Positions 26,831 to 38,600 of a DNA stretch of 51,560 nucleotides are shown one piece after another. The stretch comes from a bacterium. Lineage in GTDB: Bacteria; Verrucomicrobiota; Verrucomicrobiia; Limisphaerales; UBA11358. The stretch spans positions 1 through 51,560 of the forward strand of contig JAKALA010000022.1 of the NCBI GenBank assembly GCA_021813325.1, read 5' to 3'. The notes under the pieces were generated by a model. That model was given only the letters and a program-made list of their open reading frames with translations, had not been told where the DNA came from and searched no databases. The position numbers and the translations under genes are program-made. Positions within the stretch are counted from its first letter, which is position 1, and each line of letters opens with the position of its first letter.

Positions 26831-26861
26831 TTTGTAACTTTCCGCCGTCCGGTGGCTCAAA
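26831..26861 (+). promoter_or_regulatory. ECF-type promoter of anti-sigma/rhodanese unit
   Basis: TTTGTAACTTT (26831-26841), 12 bases, then GGCTC (26854-26858); expressed as an ECF promoter this is GTAACTT-N16-TCAAA. The same elements with the same spacing occur at 27795. The likely start site is about 26866-26868, giving a short leader to the ATG at 26881. GTAAC-type -35 elements are known for some ECF factors. Confidence 0.65.
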
Positions 26862-26880
26862 TTGTGCATAGGTCCGAACC

Positions 26881-27159
26881 ATGAAGTGCGAAGAACTGCT
26901 GGCAATGTTGAATGAATACGTGGATGGCACGGTGGATCCGACTGTGTGCGCCGAATTTGAAGAGCACATGGCGGGGTGCAATCCGTGTCAGGTGGTGGTG
27001 GATAACATTCGTCAGACCATCACGCTCTACAAGGACGGCCAGCCTTACACGATGCCCGTGAAATTTCGCGCCCATTTGCATGAAGTTTTGCGCCAGAAAT
27101 GGCGGGAAAAACATCCGGTAACAACCGGCGACGAGGAAAAGAGCGAACATCAACCATGA
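26881..27159 (+). CDS. HC2-type zinc-finger anti-sigma factor
   Basis: This 92-residue cytoplasmic protein has the zinc-binding anti-sigma pattern: C3, then H29, C33 and C36 in EFEEHMAGCNPC (HX3CX2C). It has no TM helix, so it is a soluble sensor, probably thiol/zinc-responsive, that holds the preceding ECF factor. It is preceded by its own ECF-like promoter, consistent with negative feedback. Its stop overlaps the rhodanese ATG (ATGA), coupling the two. Confidence 0.85.
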   Translation: MKCEELLAMLNEYVDGTVDPTVCAEFEEHMAGCNPCQVVVDNIRQTITLYKDGQPYTMPVKFRAHLHEVLRQKWREKHPVTTGDEEKSEHQP

Positions 27160-27542
27160 ATGCCGGTTTAAATTGGACGCCCATTTTGATTTTTGGCGGC
27201 GTGGTGGCGGGCATGTTTTTGTTGAAACGGTCCGGCCAGGTATCGGCTCAAGCCGCGCAAACTTACCTGAAACAGGGCGCTTTGGTGATTGATGTGCGCA
27301 CACCGGGCGAATTCAACTCCGGGCATTTGCCAACGGCCATCAACATTCCGCTGGATGAAATCACCGCCCGCCTGCCCCAACGCGTGGGCGATAAAAGCCG
27401 GATCTTGTTGCTGCATTGCCAAAGTGGCATGCGCAGTGGCGTGGCCAAAAATCAGTTGAAGGGCATGGGATATGCCAATGTTTACAACCTGGGTTCCCTG
27501 GGCCGGGCGCGGGCCATCGTGGGAAATTCGGCCAGGCGTTAG
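27156..27542 (+). CDS. Membrane-anchored single-domain rhodanese
   Basis: This 128-residue protein has an N-terminal TM helix (about 8-23) followed by one rhodanese domain. The domain has ALVIDVRTPGEFNSGHLPTAINIP and the active-site loop HCQSGMRS with C88. Such proteins handle persulfide sulfur or act as thiol sensors. Coupling to an HC2 anti-sigma factor points to sulfur, redox or metal stress. The 3' end (NLGSLGRARAIVGNSARR) is basic and slightly shorter than usual for the fold. The next gene downstream is a DUF2892 membrane protein; rhodanese plus DUF2892-like TM segments together make up YgaP-type proteins. Confidence 0.88.
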   Translation: MNAGLNWTPILIFGGVVAGMFLLKRSGQVSAQAAQTYLKQGALVIDVRTPGEFNSGHLPTAINIPLDEITARLPQRVGDKSRILLLHCQSGMRSGVAKNQLKGMGYANVYNLGSLGRARAIVGNSARR

Positions 27543-27657
27543 CCTTTTAGCCGGAACCAGGCGGTTGGATTGAGGGGCTAAAGGTCAACTTGCGTTTGAA
27601 GTTTCAGTCAAGGACAGTGGGGGCGCATTTGTTGCGCATTGACGGAGCGATCTCAAA

Positions 27658-27679
27658 GCGGGTAATCCCGCCCGTTTTT
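27658..27679 (+). terminator. Terminator after rhodanese gene
   Basis: GCGGG (27658-27662), loop TAAT, CCCGC (27667-27671), then CCGTTTTT. The stem is short, but the U-run is clear. It lies 116 bases after the rhodanese stop and separates the two ECF-regulated units. Confidence 0.5.
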
Positions 27680-27794
27680 CGTATGGTCGGGGACCGCAGG
27701 GCGATGTGATTCGAATTCAAAACTATGTTCGTGTGGTGCGAGGCGGAATAAACTGAGGGGTTCCGCCGGTCCGCCGCCGACAAAAGCAAATTCC

Positions 27795-27825
27795 TTTGTA
27801 ACTTTTGGTGGTTTCGCGGCTCGGT
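27795..27825 (+). promoter_or_regulatory. ECF-type promoter of DUF2892/RND unit
   Basis: TTTGTAACTTT (27795-27805), 12 bases, then GGCTC (27818-27822), identical in sequence and spacing to the element at 26831. The -10 core would be TCGGT, so transcription would begin about 27830-27833, almost at the ATG at 27834. The message may be nearly leaderless. Confidence 0.6.
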
Positions 27826-27833
27826 ATGGGCAA

Positions 27834-28055
27834 ATGAAAATGCATCTGCTCATCCGTCGATTTGCCGGCACGTTTATTCTGGCCAGCCTGTTGCTCGCGC
27901 ACTATCACAGCCCGAATTGGCTTTGGTTTACGGCGTTTGTCGGCTTTAACCTGATCCAGTCTTCGTTCACCAACTTCTGTCCGCTGGAGCTGATTTTGAA
28001 GAAGTTCGGCTTTGGCCGGGACGAAAATAAATCTGGCGGTTCTTGGGGTTCCTGA
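27834..28055 (+). CDS. DUF2892 (YgaP-like) small membrane protein
   Basis: This 73-residue protein has two hydrophobic segments (about 10-24 and 28-45) and the family's NLIQSSFTNFCPLELILKKFG, including the conserved Cys in FTNFCP. DUF2892 proteins form the membrane part of YgaP-type rhodaneses and often accompany RND pumps and rhodanese genes. It is 17 bp upstream of the adaptor gene and so heads the efflux operon. Confidence 0.85.
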   Translation: MKMHLLIRRFAGTFILASLLLAHYHSPNWLWFTAFVGFNLIQSSFTNFCPLELILKKFGFGRDENKSGGSWGS

Positions 28056-28072
28056 CACAGTAAAAGCGCTTC

Positions 28073-29095
28073 ATGAAACGGCTTCTATTTTTAACTTTAA
28101 TGGCGGCGGGACCGTTTTGGGCGGGCTGCCACAAAACCGCGGAGAAGGTTCCGTCAGCGTTGCTGCCGGCGGCCCCGGTGCGCGTGCAGGCGGTTGAACG
28201 CAAAACGCGCGCCGCCACGGAAGATGTCGTCGGCACCGTGCGCCCCAAGTTGAGCGCCGCCATCGAAGCCAAGATCAGCGGGCGCATCGAACAAATGCTC
28301 GTGGTCTCCGGCCAATCCGTGAAAGCCGGCGATTTGCTGGCCACGTTGGACGCGCATGAAGTTCAGGCCCGGCTGGATCAGGCCACCGCCGCGTTGCAGC
28401 AGGCGGAGAGTGACTTCAAGCGGGCCACCGATTTGCATGACCAGAAAATTCTTTCGCAATCGGAATTCGACAGCGCGCAATCCAAGTATCGCATGGCCGC
28501 CGCCGTGGAGGCCGAGGCGAAAACCATGCTGGATTACACCCAAATAGCCGCGCCGTTTGACGGGGTTATCACGCGTAAACTGGCCGATGTCGGCGACCTG
28601 GCTGCGCCCGGCAAAACCTTGCTGCAAATGGAAAATCCCAATGCGTTGCGTCTGGAGGCCGATGTGCCCGAGGCCCTGATTGACAACGTGAGGCTGGGCG
28701 ACAAATTCCCCGTTCGGGTGGCGACCATCCCCAATGAAATTCAGGGCGCCGTAGCCGAAATGTCGCCCGCCGCCGATCCGAACAGCCGCACCTTTTTGGT
28801 CAAGCTGAACCTGCCGAACACGCCGGGATTGCGGTCCGGCCAATTTGGCCGGGTGGCGGTGCCCGTGGGTGAGGTGACGGCGATTCGTGTGCCGGCCACC
28901 GCAGTCATTCAGCGTGGCCAGATGGAACTGGTTTTTGTGGCGGCCAACGGCCATGCGGAATTGCGCCTGATCAAAACCGGTCGCCGCGTCGGCGATGAAA
29001 TGGAAGTGGTTTCCGGCTTGAATCCGGGCGAGCAAGTCGTCACCGAAGGCGCGGCGGAATTGACCGATGGACAACCTCTGACTGTCAAGCCGTGA
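28073..29095 (+). CDS. RND efflux periplasmic adaptor (membrane fusion lipoprotein)
   Basis: This protein links an RND permease to an outer-membrane channel. The 340-residue protein has a lipoprotein signal ending FWAGC (Cys about residue 19), a biotinyl-lipoyl-like half motif ([28 protein letters not shown]), a coiled-coil hairpin (about 95-155), the second lipoyl half ([23 protein letters not shown]) and beta-barrel/MP domains. The length is compact, with a short hairpin. It overlaps the permease start (GTGA). No outer-membrane factor is in the operon, so a shared TolC-like protein is presumably used. Confidence 0.93.
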   Translation: MKRLLFLTLMAAGPFWAGCHKTAEKVPSALLPAAPVRVQAVERKTRAATEDVVGTVRPKLSAAIEAKISGRIEQMLVVSGQSVKAGDLLATLDAHEVQARLDQATAALQQAESDFKRATDLHDQKILSQSEFDSAQSKYRMAAAVEAEAKTMLDYTQIAAPFDGVITRKLADVGDLAAPGKTLLQMENPNALRLEADVPEALIDNVRLGDKFPVRVATIPNEIQGAVAEMSPAADPNSRTFLVKLNLPNTPGLRSGQFGRVAVPVGEVTAIRVPATAVIQRGQMELVFVAANGHAELRLIKTGRRVGDEMEVVSGLNPGEQVVTEGAAELTDGQPLTVKP

Positions 29096-32000
29096 CTTCC
29101 CCCAACGACAATCCACCGGGCGCCCACCTTGGCATCGCGGGCCGCATTGCGCAGGCGTTTATCGATTCCAAACTGACCCTGCTGATCGTCATTGCCGCAT
29201 TGCTCCTGGGCGTCTTCGCCGTGGTCATGCTGCCGCGAGAGGAGGAGCCGCAGATCAAGGTGCCAATGGTGGATGTGATGGTTTCCATGCCCGGCTCCAG
29301 CGCCAAAGAGGTCGAGGAGCGCGTCACCCGCCCAATGGAAAAACTGCTCTGGGAAGTTCCCGGCGTGGAATACATCTATTCGACTTCGAGCGAAGGCCAG
29401 TCGCTGGTGATCGTGCGGTTCAAGGTGGGCGAGAACATGGAAGAAAGCCTGGTAAAGTTGAACCAGAAACTGCGGCAGAACTTCGATAAAATCCCGCATG
29501 GCGCGTCCGCGCCGCTGGTAAAGGCGCGCTCCATTGACGATGTGCCGATTCTGGCGCTCACCTTTCACAGCCCGCGTTACGATCATCTGATGCTGCGCCG
29601 GTTGGTGGCGCAGGTGGATGATTCCATCAAGCAAGTTCCCCTGGTTGCGGAGACCACCATCATCGGCGGCGAACAGCGCGAGATTCGCGTGTTGCTCGAT
29701 CCGGTGAAACTGGCGGCGCGCAATCTCTCGCCCGCCGGTCTGGTGCCGATGCTGCAACAGGCGAACCGCCAATATTCCGCCGGCGACCTGGCCAGCGACG
29801 ATCACGCTATCGTCGTCGAAACGGGCGCGTTTCTGCGCAGCGCGGCGGATGTGGGCAATGTGGTGGTGGGCGTTTATGCCGGCAAACCCGTTTATTTGCG
29901 CGACGTGGCGACCATTGTGGATGGCGGCGAAGAGCCGAACCAGTATGTGTTTTTCGGCACCGGCGCGGCGGCGGGCATCAGTCCCGCGCAGCCAGCGGTG
30001 ACCCTTTCCATTGCCAAGCGTCCCGGCGCGAATGCCATTTCCGTGGCGCGCCAGGTGTTGAGGAAAGTGGATCTGCTCAAGGGCTACATCATTCCCGCGG
30101 ATGTGCAGGTGACGGTGACGCGCAACTACGGCCTGACCGCCGAGGAAAAATCCAACGAACTGCTGTGGCACATGCTGATTGCGGTGGTCAGCGTGTCGTT
30201 TCTCATTTTGCTGGCGCTCGGCTGGCGCGAATCGTTCATCGTGTTGCTGGCCATTCCCGCGACGCTGTCGCTGACGTTGCTGGTCTTTTATCTTTACGGG
30301 TTCACGCTCAACCGAATCACGCTGTTCGCGCTGATATTTTCCATTGGCATTCTGGTGGACGATGCCATTGTCGTGGTGGAAAATATCGTCCGCCATTTCC
30401 ATCTGCCGCAAAACAAGGGACGCAGCCGCTCAAGCGTGGCCATCGAGGCGGTGAGCGAGGTGGGCAATCCGACCATTCTCGCGACGTTTGCGGTGATTGC
30501 TGCCGTGCTGCCGATGGCGTTTGTCGGCGGGCTGATGGGACCCTACATGCGGCCGATTCCGATCGGCGCCAGCGCGGCGATGTTCTTTTCGCTGGCGATT
30601 TCATTCATCGTCACGCCGTGGGCGGCGGTCCGGGTGTTGCAATGGCGCCAGAAGATTCATGCTGCCGGCAGCCACGCGCCGGATCATGAGGCGGCGAGTG
30701 AAAATTTCTTCGGTCGGCTGTATCGCGGTCTGATGCTGCCGCTTATCGCCAGCGCGAAACGGCGTTTTATTTTTCTGGGCATCCTGGTGGTTCTGCTGCT
30801 CGGCTCCATGGCGTTGGTCGGCCTCGGCTGGGTGAAGGTGAAAATGCTGCCGTTCGACAACAAGAGCGAATTCCAAATCATCCTCAACATGCCGGAAGGC
30901 AGTTCCCTCGAACGCACCGCGCAATGTGCGCAGGAGATCGCGGACGCGGTCCGTTCCGAGCCGGAGGTGACCGATTACGAGACTTACGTGGGCGTCGCTT
31001 CGCCGTTCAATTTTAACGGATTGGTGCGTCATTATTTCATGCGGCGCGGCGCCAACGTGGCGGATTTGCAAATTAACCTGGTGCCCAAGAGCGAGCGCAA
31101 ATTTCAGAGCCACGACATCGCCAAACGGGTGCGCCCGCGCGTGGCGGAGATTGCCGCGAAATTCAATGCCCGCGTGGCCGTGGCTGAAGTGCCGCCCGGA
31201 CCGCCCGTGTTGCAAACGCTGGTGGCGGAAATTTACGGGCCGACCGAGAAAGACCGCCTGACGCTGGCGCGGAAGGTGATTGATATTTTCCACAGCACGC
31301 CGGGCGTGGTGGACACGGACTGGTATATCGAAGCGGATCAACCCAAGGTCGAGTTTGTGATCGACAAGGAAAAAGCCGCGCTGCACGGCATCAGTGCCGA
31401 AACCATTTCGCAAACGCTCCAGATTGCCGTCGGCGGCGATTCGGTGGATTTGTTGCATGTTCCCAAAGAGAAGGAAGACGTGAACATTGTCCTGCAACTG
31501 CCGCTGGCCAGCCGGAGCAATCCGGAGGAATTGCTCGCGTTGCGGGTGCGTTCCGGCGATGCGAACGCGCTTCCCGAACCGGCCGCCGCCGCCTCTTCCT
31601 CCCCGCTCGTGCCGCTGCGCGAACTGGTCACGGTCAAGCACACGATCATCGACAAGAGCATCTATCACAAAAATCTCATGCCCGTGACCTACGTGATCGG
31701 CGACGTGGCGGGCGTGGTGGAAAGTCCGGTGTATGCGATTCTCAAGATGAACCAAGCCTTGGCAAAGCTGGACACGAAACAGTTTGGCGGCGACGGTTCG
31801 CCCTTGAAAATTTACAACGCGGTGCTGCCGTTCAACGATCATCAACCGGCCCTGAAATGGGACGGCGAATGGCATATTACGATAGAGGTGTTCCGCGACT
31901 TGGGCCTCGCGTTTGGCGCGGTGCTGGTGCTGATTTACATTTTGATGGTAGGCTGGTTCAAGTCGTTCCTCACGCCGCTCATTGTGATGGTTGTGATTCC

Positions 32001-32376
32001 GTTTTCGCTCATCGGCGTGCTGCCGGCGCACGGCATGTTACATGCGTTCTTCACGGCGACGTCCATGATCGGCTTCATGGCGGGCGCGGGCATTGTCGTC
32101 CGCAACTCGATTATTCTCGTGGACTTCATCGAGATGCGATTGGCGGAGGGGCATCCGCTGGCGGCCGCGGTGGTGGAGGCGGGCATGGTGCGCTTCCGTC
32201 CCATCATGCTCACGGCGCTGGCGGTCGTGGCGGGGGCCACTGTCATTCTGGCCGATCCGATCTTCCAAGGTCTGGCGATCGCCTTGATGGCCGGAAGTTT
32301 GATCTCCATGTTCACCGCGCCGGTGGTGGTGCCGCTGCTTTACTTCATGGCGAACAACCGGCCCCAACGGGATTAA
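29092..32376 (+). CDS. RND efflux permease
   Basis: This is a proton-driven inner-membrane pump of the AcrB/HAE-like RND family, with 1094 residues and a GTG start coupled to the adaptor. The expected two halves are seen: TM1 near 25-47, a large periplasmic loop starting [20 protein letters not shown], a TM2-6 block with the proton-relay pair D423-D424 in [13 protein letters not shown], and a second periplasmic loop. The second TM block contains [21 protein letters not shown]. The substrate is unknown. The context (ECF factor, rhodanese, DUF2892) favours a redox-, sulfur- or metal-related stress compound over general drugs. Confidence 0.93.
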   Translation: MTSPNDNPPGAHLGIAGRIAQAFIDSKLTLLIVIAALLLGVFAVVMLPREEEPQIKVPMVDVMVSMPGSSAKEVEERVTRPMEKLLWEVPGVEYIYSTSSEGQSLVIVRFKVGENMEESLVKLNQKLRQNFDKIPHGASAPLVKARSIDDVPILALTFHSPRYDHLMLRRLVAQVDDSIKQVPLVAETTIIGGEQREIRVLLDPVKLAARNLSPAGLVPMLQQANRQYSAGDLASDDHAIVVETGAFLRSAADVGNVVVGVYAGKPVYLRDVATIVDGGEEPNQYVFFGTGAAAGISPAQPAVTLSIAKRPGANAISVARQVLRKVDLLKGYIIPADVQVTVTRNYGLTAEEKSNELLWHMLIAVVSVSFLILLALGWRESFIVLLAIPATLSLTLLVFYLYGFTLNRITLFALIFSIGILVDDAIVVVENIVRHFHLPQNKGRSRSSVAIEAVSEVGNPTILATFAVIAAVLPMAFVGGLMGPYMRPIPIGASAAMFFSLAISFIVTPWAAVRVLQWRQKIHAAGSHAPDHEAASENFFGRLYRGLMLPLIASAKRRFIFLGILVVLLLGSMALVGLGWVKVKMLPFDNKSEFQIILNMPEGSSLERTAQCAQEIADAVRSEPEVTDYETYVGVASPFNFNGLVRHYFMRRGANVADLQINLVPKSERKFQSHDIAKRVRPRVAEIAAKFNARVAVAEVPPGPPVLQTLVAEIYGPTEKDRLTLARKVIDIFHSTPGVVDTDWYIEADQPKVEFVIDKEKAALHGISAETISQTLQIAVGGDSVDLLHVPKEKEDVNIVLQLPLASRSNPEELLALRVRSGDANALPEPAAAASSSPLVPLRELVTVKHTIIDKSIYHKNLMPVTYVIGDVAGVVESPVYAILKMNQALAKLDTKQFGGDGSPLKIYNAVLPFNDHQPALKWDGEWHITIEVFRDLGLAFGAVLVLIYILMVGWFKSFLTPLIVMVVIPFSLIGVLPAHGMLHAFFTATSMIGFMAGAGIVVRNSIILVDFIEMRLAEGHPLAAAVVEAGMVRFRPIMLTALAVVAGATVILADPIFQGLAIALMAGSLISMFTAPVVVPLLYFMANNRPQRD

Positions 32377-32637
32377 TCCTTTCGGGAAAATTGCTGGGTG
32401 AGGGGCCTTGATGGGCCATTCAGCGGGCTTAAAACCAAGCCGTTGGTGGTAAGCGTTTTTGCGCTGGCGGGCCGAAGTTTTGGTCCGCCGCCGGCGCGTC
32501 CGGCCACGGCCAGTTGCTGCCGGCTTGTTTCATCAATGATGGCGAATTTATTGGCTCAAACCAGCGTGTTTGGTTTGCAGACAAGTGATTTTGAGTCTCG
32601 CTTTTCATCGCAAATGCTACAGATGGTGCCTATTCCC

Positions 32638-35600
32638 ATGCTGGAAAAGCGTTTTTACTCCGTGCTGGCTTTGGTCATGATGGCCGTGCTTTCAAAAGCT
32701 GTCAGCATGACTCCACTTGATGTCACCGGCTTCAACCGTGATGTCGTCGTTGAAAACACCGTTCCCGGCCCGCCTTACACCGGCGCGGCGCTGGAATTGA
32801 ATCCGGGGGAGAATTTGTGTTTTTATCAGGCGGGGCTTGCGGGAACGACCCGCGGGTTGCCGGAGACCGGATTGTTCACGAGCGCCTTGACGGGCGATGA
32901 CGGCACTGAATTTCAGTTTCAGCCTTACACGGCCAACAATGCCTTGGTGTTGAGCAGCGGCACGGGCATCAGCTCCGGCCCATTGACCCTGACGACGCCG
33001 GCGGCATATTCGCGCATCGCGGTGATCGCCAATTCAGCCAGCGGCGGCGGCAGTCCCAATCTCACCCTGAATTTCAGCGACGCCAGTTCGCTGACCACGA
33101 CCTACAACGCGCCGGATTGGTTTAACAACAGTGGTTACGCTTTGTTGGGCATGGAGCGCATCAATATTTCCGACGGCAATGTCAGCGGCGGTTCGACGAA
33201 TCCGCGTTTTTACCAGACCACATTGGATTTGGTGTCGCTGGGCGTGAGCAACAAGCAACTGGTCAGCATCACGTTTAATCAGGCCAGTGGGGCCGGTTCC
33301 ACGGGCATTTATGCCGTGAGCGGCGAAAGCGCAGCCCCGTCGCCAGCGGTGATTGCCGTAAATCCAACCAACGCCACCGTGGCGGAACTGTCGCCCGCCA
33401 GTTTTTCAGCGGGAGTTGCGGGGAATCCGTATCCGGCGTTGCAATGGCTGAAGAACGGCAGTCCCGTTTCCGGAGCGACCAACGCCATGTATTCCATCGC
33501 TTCGGCAGCACTGGCGGACAATCAAGCGTTGTTCCGTTTGGTGGCCACCAACCTGGTCAGCGGCGTGGCTTGCGCCGTGACGAGCAGTCCGGCCCAGTTG
33601 ACGGTGGTTGCGGACACCATCAAGCCGGTGTTGACCGGCGCCCAATCGCTGGGGTTGAGCCAGGCGCAGGTGATGTTTTCTGAACGTGTCAAAACTTCCA
33701 CCGCCACCAATCTGGCCAATTATTCCCTCGCCGGCCCCGGCGGCGCGGTGGCGATTTCCCGCGCCGTTCTCGATGGCACGCAAAGCAATGTGGTGCTGAA
33801 CGTGGCGGCCTTGAGCGATGGCGCCACCTACACCCTCACGGTGAACAATGTGGCGGATCAATCCGCGGCCGCCAATGTGATTGCGGCCAATTCGCACACC
33901 AATTTCATCGCTTCAATCTACGCGCCGGTGGCCATCGGCGGCGCCGTGCCGGCGGGCGGTTTCACCACGGTTGCCAATGGCTTTGATATGGCCGGCGGCG
34001 GGGCGGATCTGGGCGGAACCAATGACCAGTTCCAATTCAATTACCTTCCCACCACCGGCGATTTTGATGTGAAGGTGCGGATTGATTCCATCACCCTGGC
34101 GGAGGCGTGGTCGGAGGCGGGCCTGATTGCGCGCGAAGATCTCACGCCGGGATCGCGGTTAGCCAGCATCATGGGCACGCCCTCGATCAGCGGTTGTTAT
34201 TTTCAGACGCGGGCTTTGACGAATGGAACGACCACGCTGACCGGTTCCTACCCGGCGAATTATCCCAACACCTGGCTGCGGCTGAAACGGTCGGGTGATG
34301 TATTTACCGGTTATGCGAGTGTTGATGGGCAAGGCTGGACGCAACTGGGCACGGCGACATTAGCCATGCCTTCCACGATTTATTTTGGGTTTGCGGTGTC
34401 CAGTCACAACCTCAGCCAGGCTTCCACCGCAGCGTTTCGCGATTATGGCAATGTTACGGCTGCGACCGTGGCGGGTTTGCCGCCCTTTGAACCTTTGGCC
34501 CAATGCAGCCGGCGCACCAGCCTGGTGATTTCGGAAATCATGTATCATCCCACCAACAGCCAGGTGGAATACGTGGAGCTGTTCAACTCGCTGGGCGAAC
34601 CCGCCGATTTGAGCGGATACCGCCTGGCGGGCAGCATTGATTACATTTTCCCCGATGGCACGATTCTTCCGGGCGGCGGCTTTTTGGTGGTGGCTCGTTC
34701 GCCGGGTGATTTGGAAAATGCCTATGGGCTGACCGGCGTGCTGGGGCCGTATTCCGGCAATTTGCCGAATGACAGCGGCACGGTAAAATTGATCAACCAC
34801 TCCGGCGCTGTTTTCTTGCAGGTGGATTATTCCGACCATTCGCCGTGGCCGGTGGCGGCGGATGGTTCGGGCCATTCGCTGGTATTGGCCCATCCGTCCT
34901 ACGGCGAAAATAATCCGCTGGCGTGGTCGATCAGCGACGTTATCGGCGGTTCACCTGGCCGTCTGGATTCCTACACACCGGAACCTGTGCGCAACGTGGT
35001 GATCAACGAGTTCCTCGCCCATACCGATCCGCCGGATTACGACTACGTGGAGCTTTACAATCACAGTTCGCAGCCGGTCGATATTTCCGGGTGCATTCTC
35101 ACGGACGATCTTTCCACCAACCGGTTTGTCATTCCCGCCGGCACCATTCTGGGCGCGCGCCAGTGGGTCGCCTATTCCTGCCCCAACCTGAGTTTCAACT
35201 TGAATGCGGCTGGCGAGGATATTTATTTCAAAAACGCCGCCGACACGCGGGTGATCGACGCGGTGCGCTTCGATGGCCAGGAAAACGGTGTGGCCACGGG
35301 GCGTTACCCGGATGGCGGCGATCGATTTTATCGGCTGGCTGGCAAAACGCCTGGCAGTGCCAACGCGCCGATTCTGGTCAGCGACATCGTCATCAACGAA
35401 TTGATGTATGATCCAATCAGTGGCAATGATGACGATCAATACGTGGAGCTTTACAACCGCAGCACCAACACGGTGGATCTGGGCGGATGGAGCCTGGGCG
35501 ATGCGATCAGCTACCGCTTTCCCACCAACACCTTGATCCGCCCGGACGGTTATGTCGTCGTGGCCCGCAATGCCGCGCGGTTGGAAGCCAGTTATCCGGG

Positions 35601-38600
35601 ACTCAATGCGACCAATTGCTTTGGGGATTTCAGCGGCAAGCTGGCGCACGGCGGGGAGCATCTCACCTTGGCAAAATCTGTGCCGCATCGGGTATTGGAC
35701 AATGGCGTGACCGTGACAAATCCACTGGACGTGGTGATGGAAGAACTCACCTACACGCATGGCGGGCGCTGGCCGGAATTATCCGCCGGCGGCGGCAGCA
35801 GCCTGGAATTGATTGATCCGACGAGCAATCCGCAATTGCCTTCAAACTGGGCCGACAGCGATGAAACGCGCAAGGCCCCGTGGACGCATATTTCGGCCAC
35901 CGGCACGATTGACAATGGCGATGTCACGGCTGACGAATTACAGGTGCTGCTCCAGGCGGCGGGCGAATGCCTGATCGACAACGTCCAGGTGACTTCCAGC
36001 GGGAACAATCTGATTGCCAATTCCACGTTTGAATCCAGCGCCACCGGCTGGACGGCGGAAGGAACCGAATCGCAATCCAGCCTGGAAAGCACGGAAGGTT
36101 CCAGCAGCAGCAAATCCTATCACATTCGCGCGGTCACGCGTGGTGACAACCAGGTGAACCGCGTGCGCACGCCGCTGTCCACATCGCTGGCCTCCGGCAC
36201 AACGAATGTCACCTTGTCGGCGGATGTCCGCTGGCTCAAAGGCACCCGAAATATTTTGCTGCGATTGCGCGGGAACTGGCTCGATTGCGCGGGAAAAATG
36301 GCGTTGCCGGTAAATCCCGGAACCCCCGGCGCCCGCAACAGCCGATATATTACCAATGCGCCGCCAGCAATTGTGCAAGTGCAGCATTCCCCGGTGTTGC
36401 CGGCGGCCGGCGAGCCGATTGTGGTGACGGCGCGGGTGATGGATTCCGATGGAATTTCGCTCGTCGTTCTCCAATATCGGCTGGACCCAGCCATCAGTTA
36501 TTCGACGGTGATCATGCGGGACGATGGCACGGGCGGTGACGCGGTGGCGGGCGACGGCATCTATTCGGCGACGATTCCCGGGCAAACGACCGGAACGATG
36601 GTGGCTTTTTACGTGCAGGCATCCGATGCGCATGTCCCCGCCGCCACGGACACGTTTCCCAATGATGCGCCCGCCCGCGAATGTCTCGCGCGCGTGGGCG
36701 AAGTGCAGCCGACCGGCAACCTGCCTGTGTATCGCATCTGGATGACCCAGGCCACGCAAAACACGTGGGCCAGCCGCAATACGCAAATCAACACGCCTTT
36801 GGACGTGACTTTTGTCCTGGGTAACTCGCGGGTGATTTACAACACGTCGGCGCTCTATGCGGGCAGTCCTTACATTGCGCCGGGTTATTGCGGCCCGGCG
36901 TGCGGGCGTTGCGGTTATTCCGTCACCACGCCGGATGATGATTTGTTTCTGGGTGAAACGGATTTGGTGCTCGACTGGCCGGGCGGTCACGGCGCCGAAA
37001 CCAGCGCGATTCAGGAGGAAATGGGCTACTGGATTGCCGATCAGCTCAACCTGCCGTTCAGCCATCGCTACCATGTTCGATTGCACGTGAACGGTGTGAC
37101 GGATGACGACCGGCAAAGCATTTTTGAAGCGGTCATGCAGCCGGGCGGCAGTTTTGTGGATGAATGGTCGCCCAACGATACGGGCGGACGGTTTTACAAA
37201 ATCGAACGGGCGTTTGAGTTCAGTGACGCCGGCAGCCTTGCCGCCGATCCCGAGCCGCGCCTGCAAAACTACACCACCACGGGCGGCGCGAAGAAACATG
37301 AGAAATACCGCTGGAATTTCCTGCCCCGCGCCGGCACGAGCGTGGACGATTTTACGAATATTTTCGCGCTGGTGGACGCCGTGAACGCCACCGCGCCGGA
37401 GCCCTACACGTCTTCAACCTTCGGCCTGGTGGACGTGGAGGAATGGATGCGGATTTTCGCGACGGAACACATCATCGCCAACTTCGACGCCTACGGTCAT
37501 GACATCGGCAAGAACATGTATGCCTACCAGCCAGAAGATGGCAAATGGCAGCTTTACATGTTTGATCTCGATTGGCTGATGCTCGCGGCGGCGCAGACGG
37601 GACGCACCGCCAGCGCCGCGCCGCTGTTCACGTCCGAAGATACGACCATCGCGACCATGTATGCGTTTCCGGCCTTTCAACGCGCCTACTGGCGGGCGGT
37701 GCAGGACGCGGTGAACGGCCCGATGCTGTCGGCCAAATGTGATCCGGTCATGGATGCAAAATATCAATCGCTGCGGGCGAACGGCGTGAATTGGTGTGAT
37801 GGCCAGGCGTTGCAGGATCCGTCCCCGGTCAAGCAATGGTTTGCCGACCGCCGGGTGTTTTTGGTGAATCAACTGGCCACGGTCGCCGCTGATTTTGCGC
37901 TGAACGGTTCCACGAATTTTACGGCGACGACGAATCTAATTACGCTCACGGGCACCGCGCCGGTTTCGGTGACCACCATCACCATCAACGGGCAGCCCTG
38001 GCCGGTGACCTGGACGAGTGTCAGTAACTGGACCGCCACGGTGGCGCTCAACACCGGCAGCAATCTGCTCAATGTCCTGGCTTACGACGCCAGCGGAAAT
38101 TTGGTGGGCAATGCGGACAATCCGGTTCAGGTGGTTTACAATGCGGTCACCCCTTCACCGGTGGGCGCGGTGGTGTTCAATGAGCTGATGTATTCGCCGG
38201 CCCTGCCGGATGCGGAATATGTGGAGTTGTTCAACACCTCCAGCAACACGGCGTTTGACCTTTCCGGCTGGAACATCAACGGCCTGGGTTACACCTTCCC
38301 CGGCGGCAGCGTGCTGGCCCCGCGCAGTTATCTGACGCTGGCCAAAAATCGCACAGCGTTCGACGCGGCTTATGGCGGCAGCCCCGTGGTCTTTGATGAA
38401 TTTTCCGGCAACCTGCAGTTGAATGGCGAAACGCTTTCGCTGCTGCAACCGACGGGCGTGTCGGACCAGTATAACGTGGTGGATCGCGTGCGTTACGAAG
38501 ACAATCTGCCATGGGCGGCGGCCACCAACGGGCTGGCGTTGCAGCTCGTGGACGCCCAGCAGGACAACAGCCGTTCCGCCAACTGGGACGTGGGCAGCCC

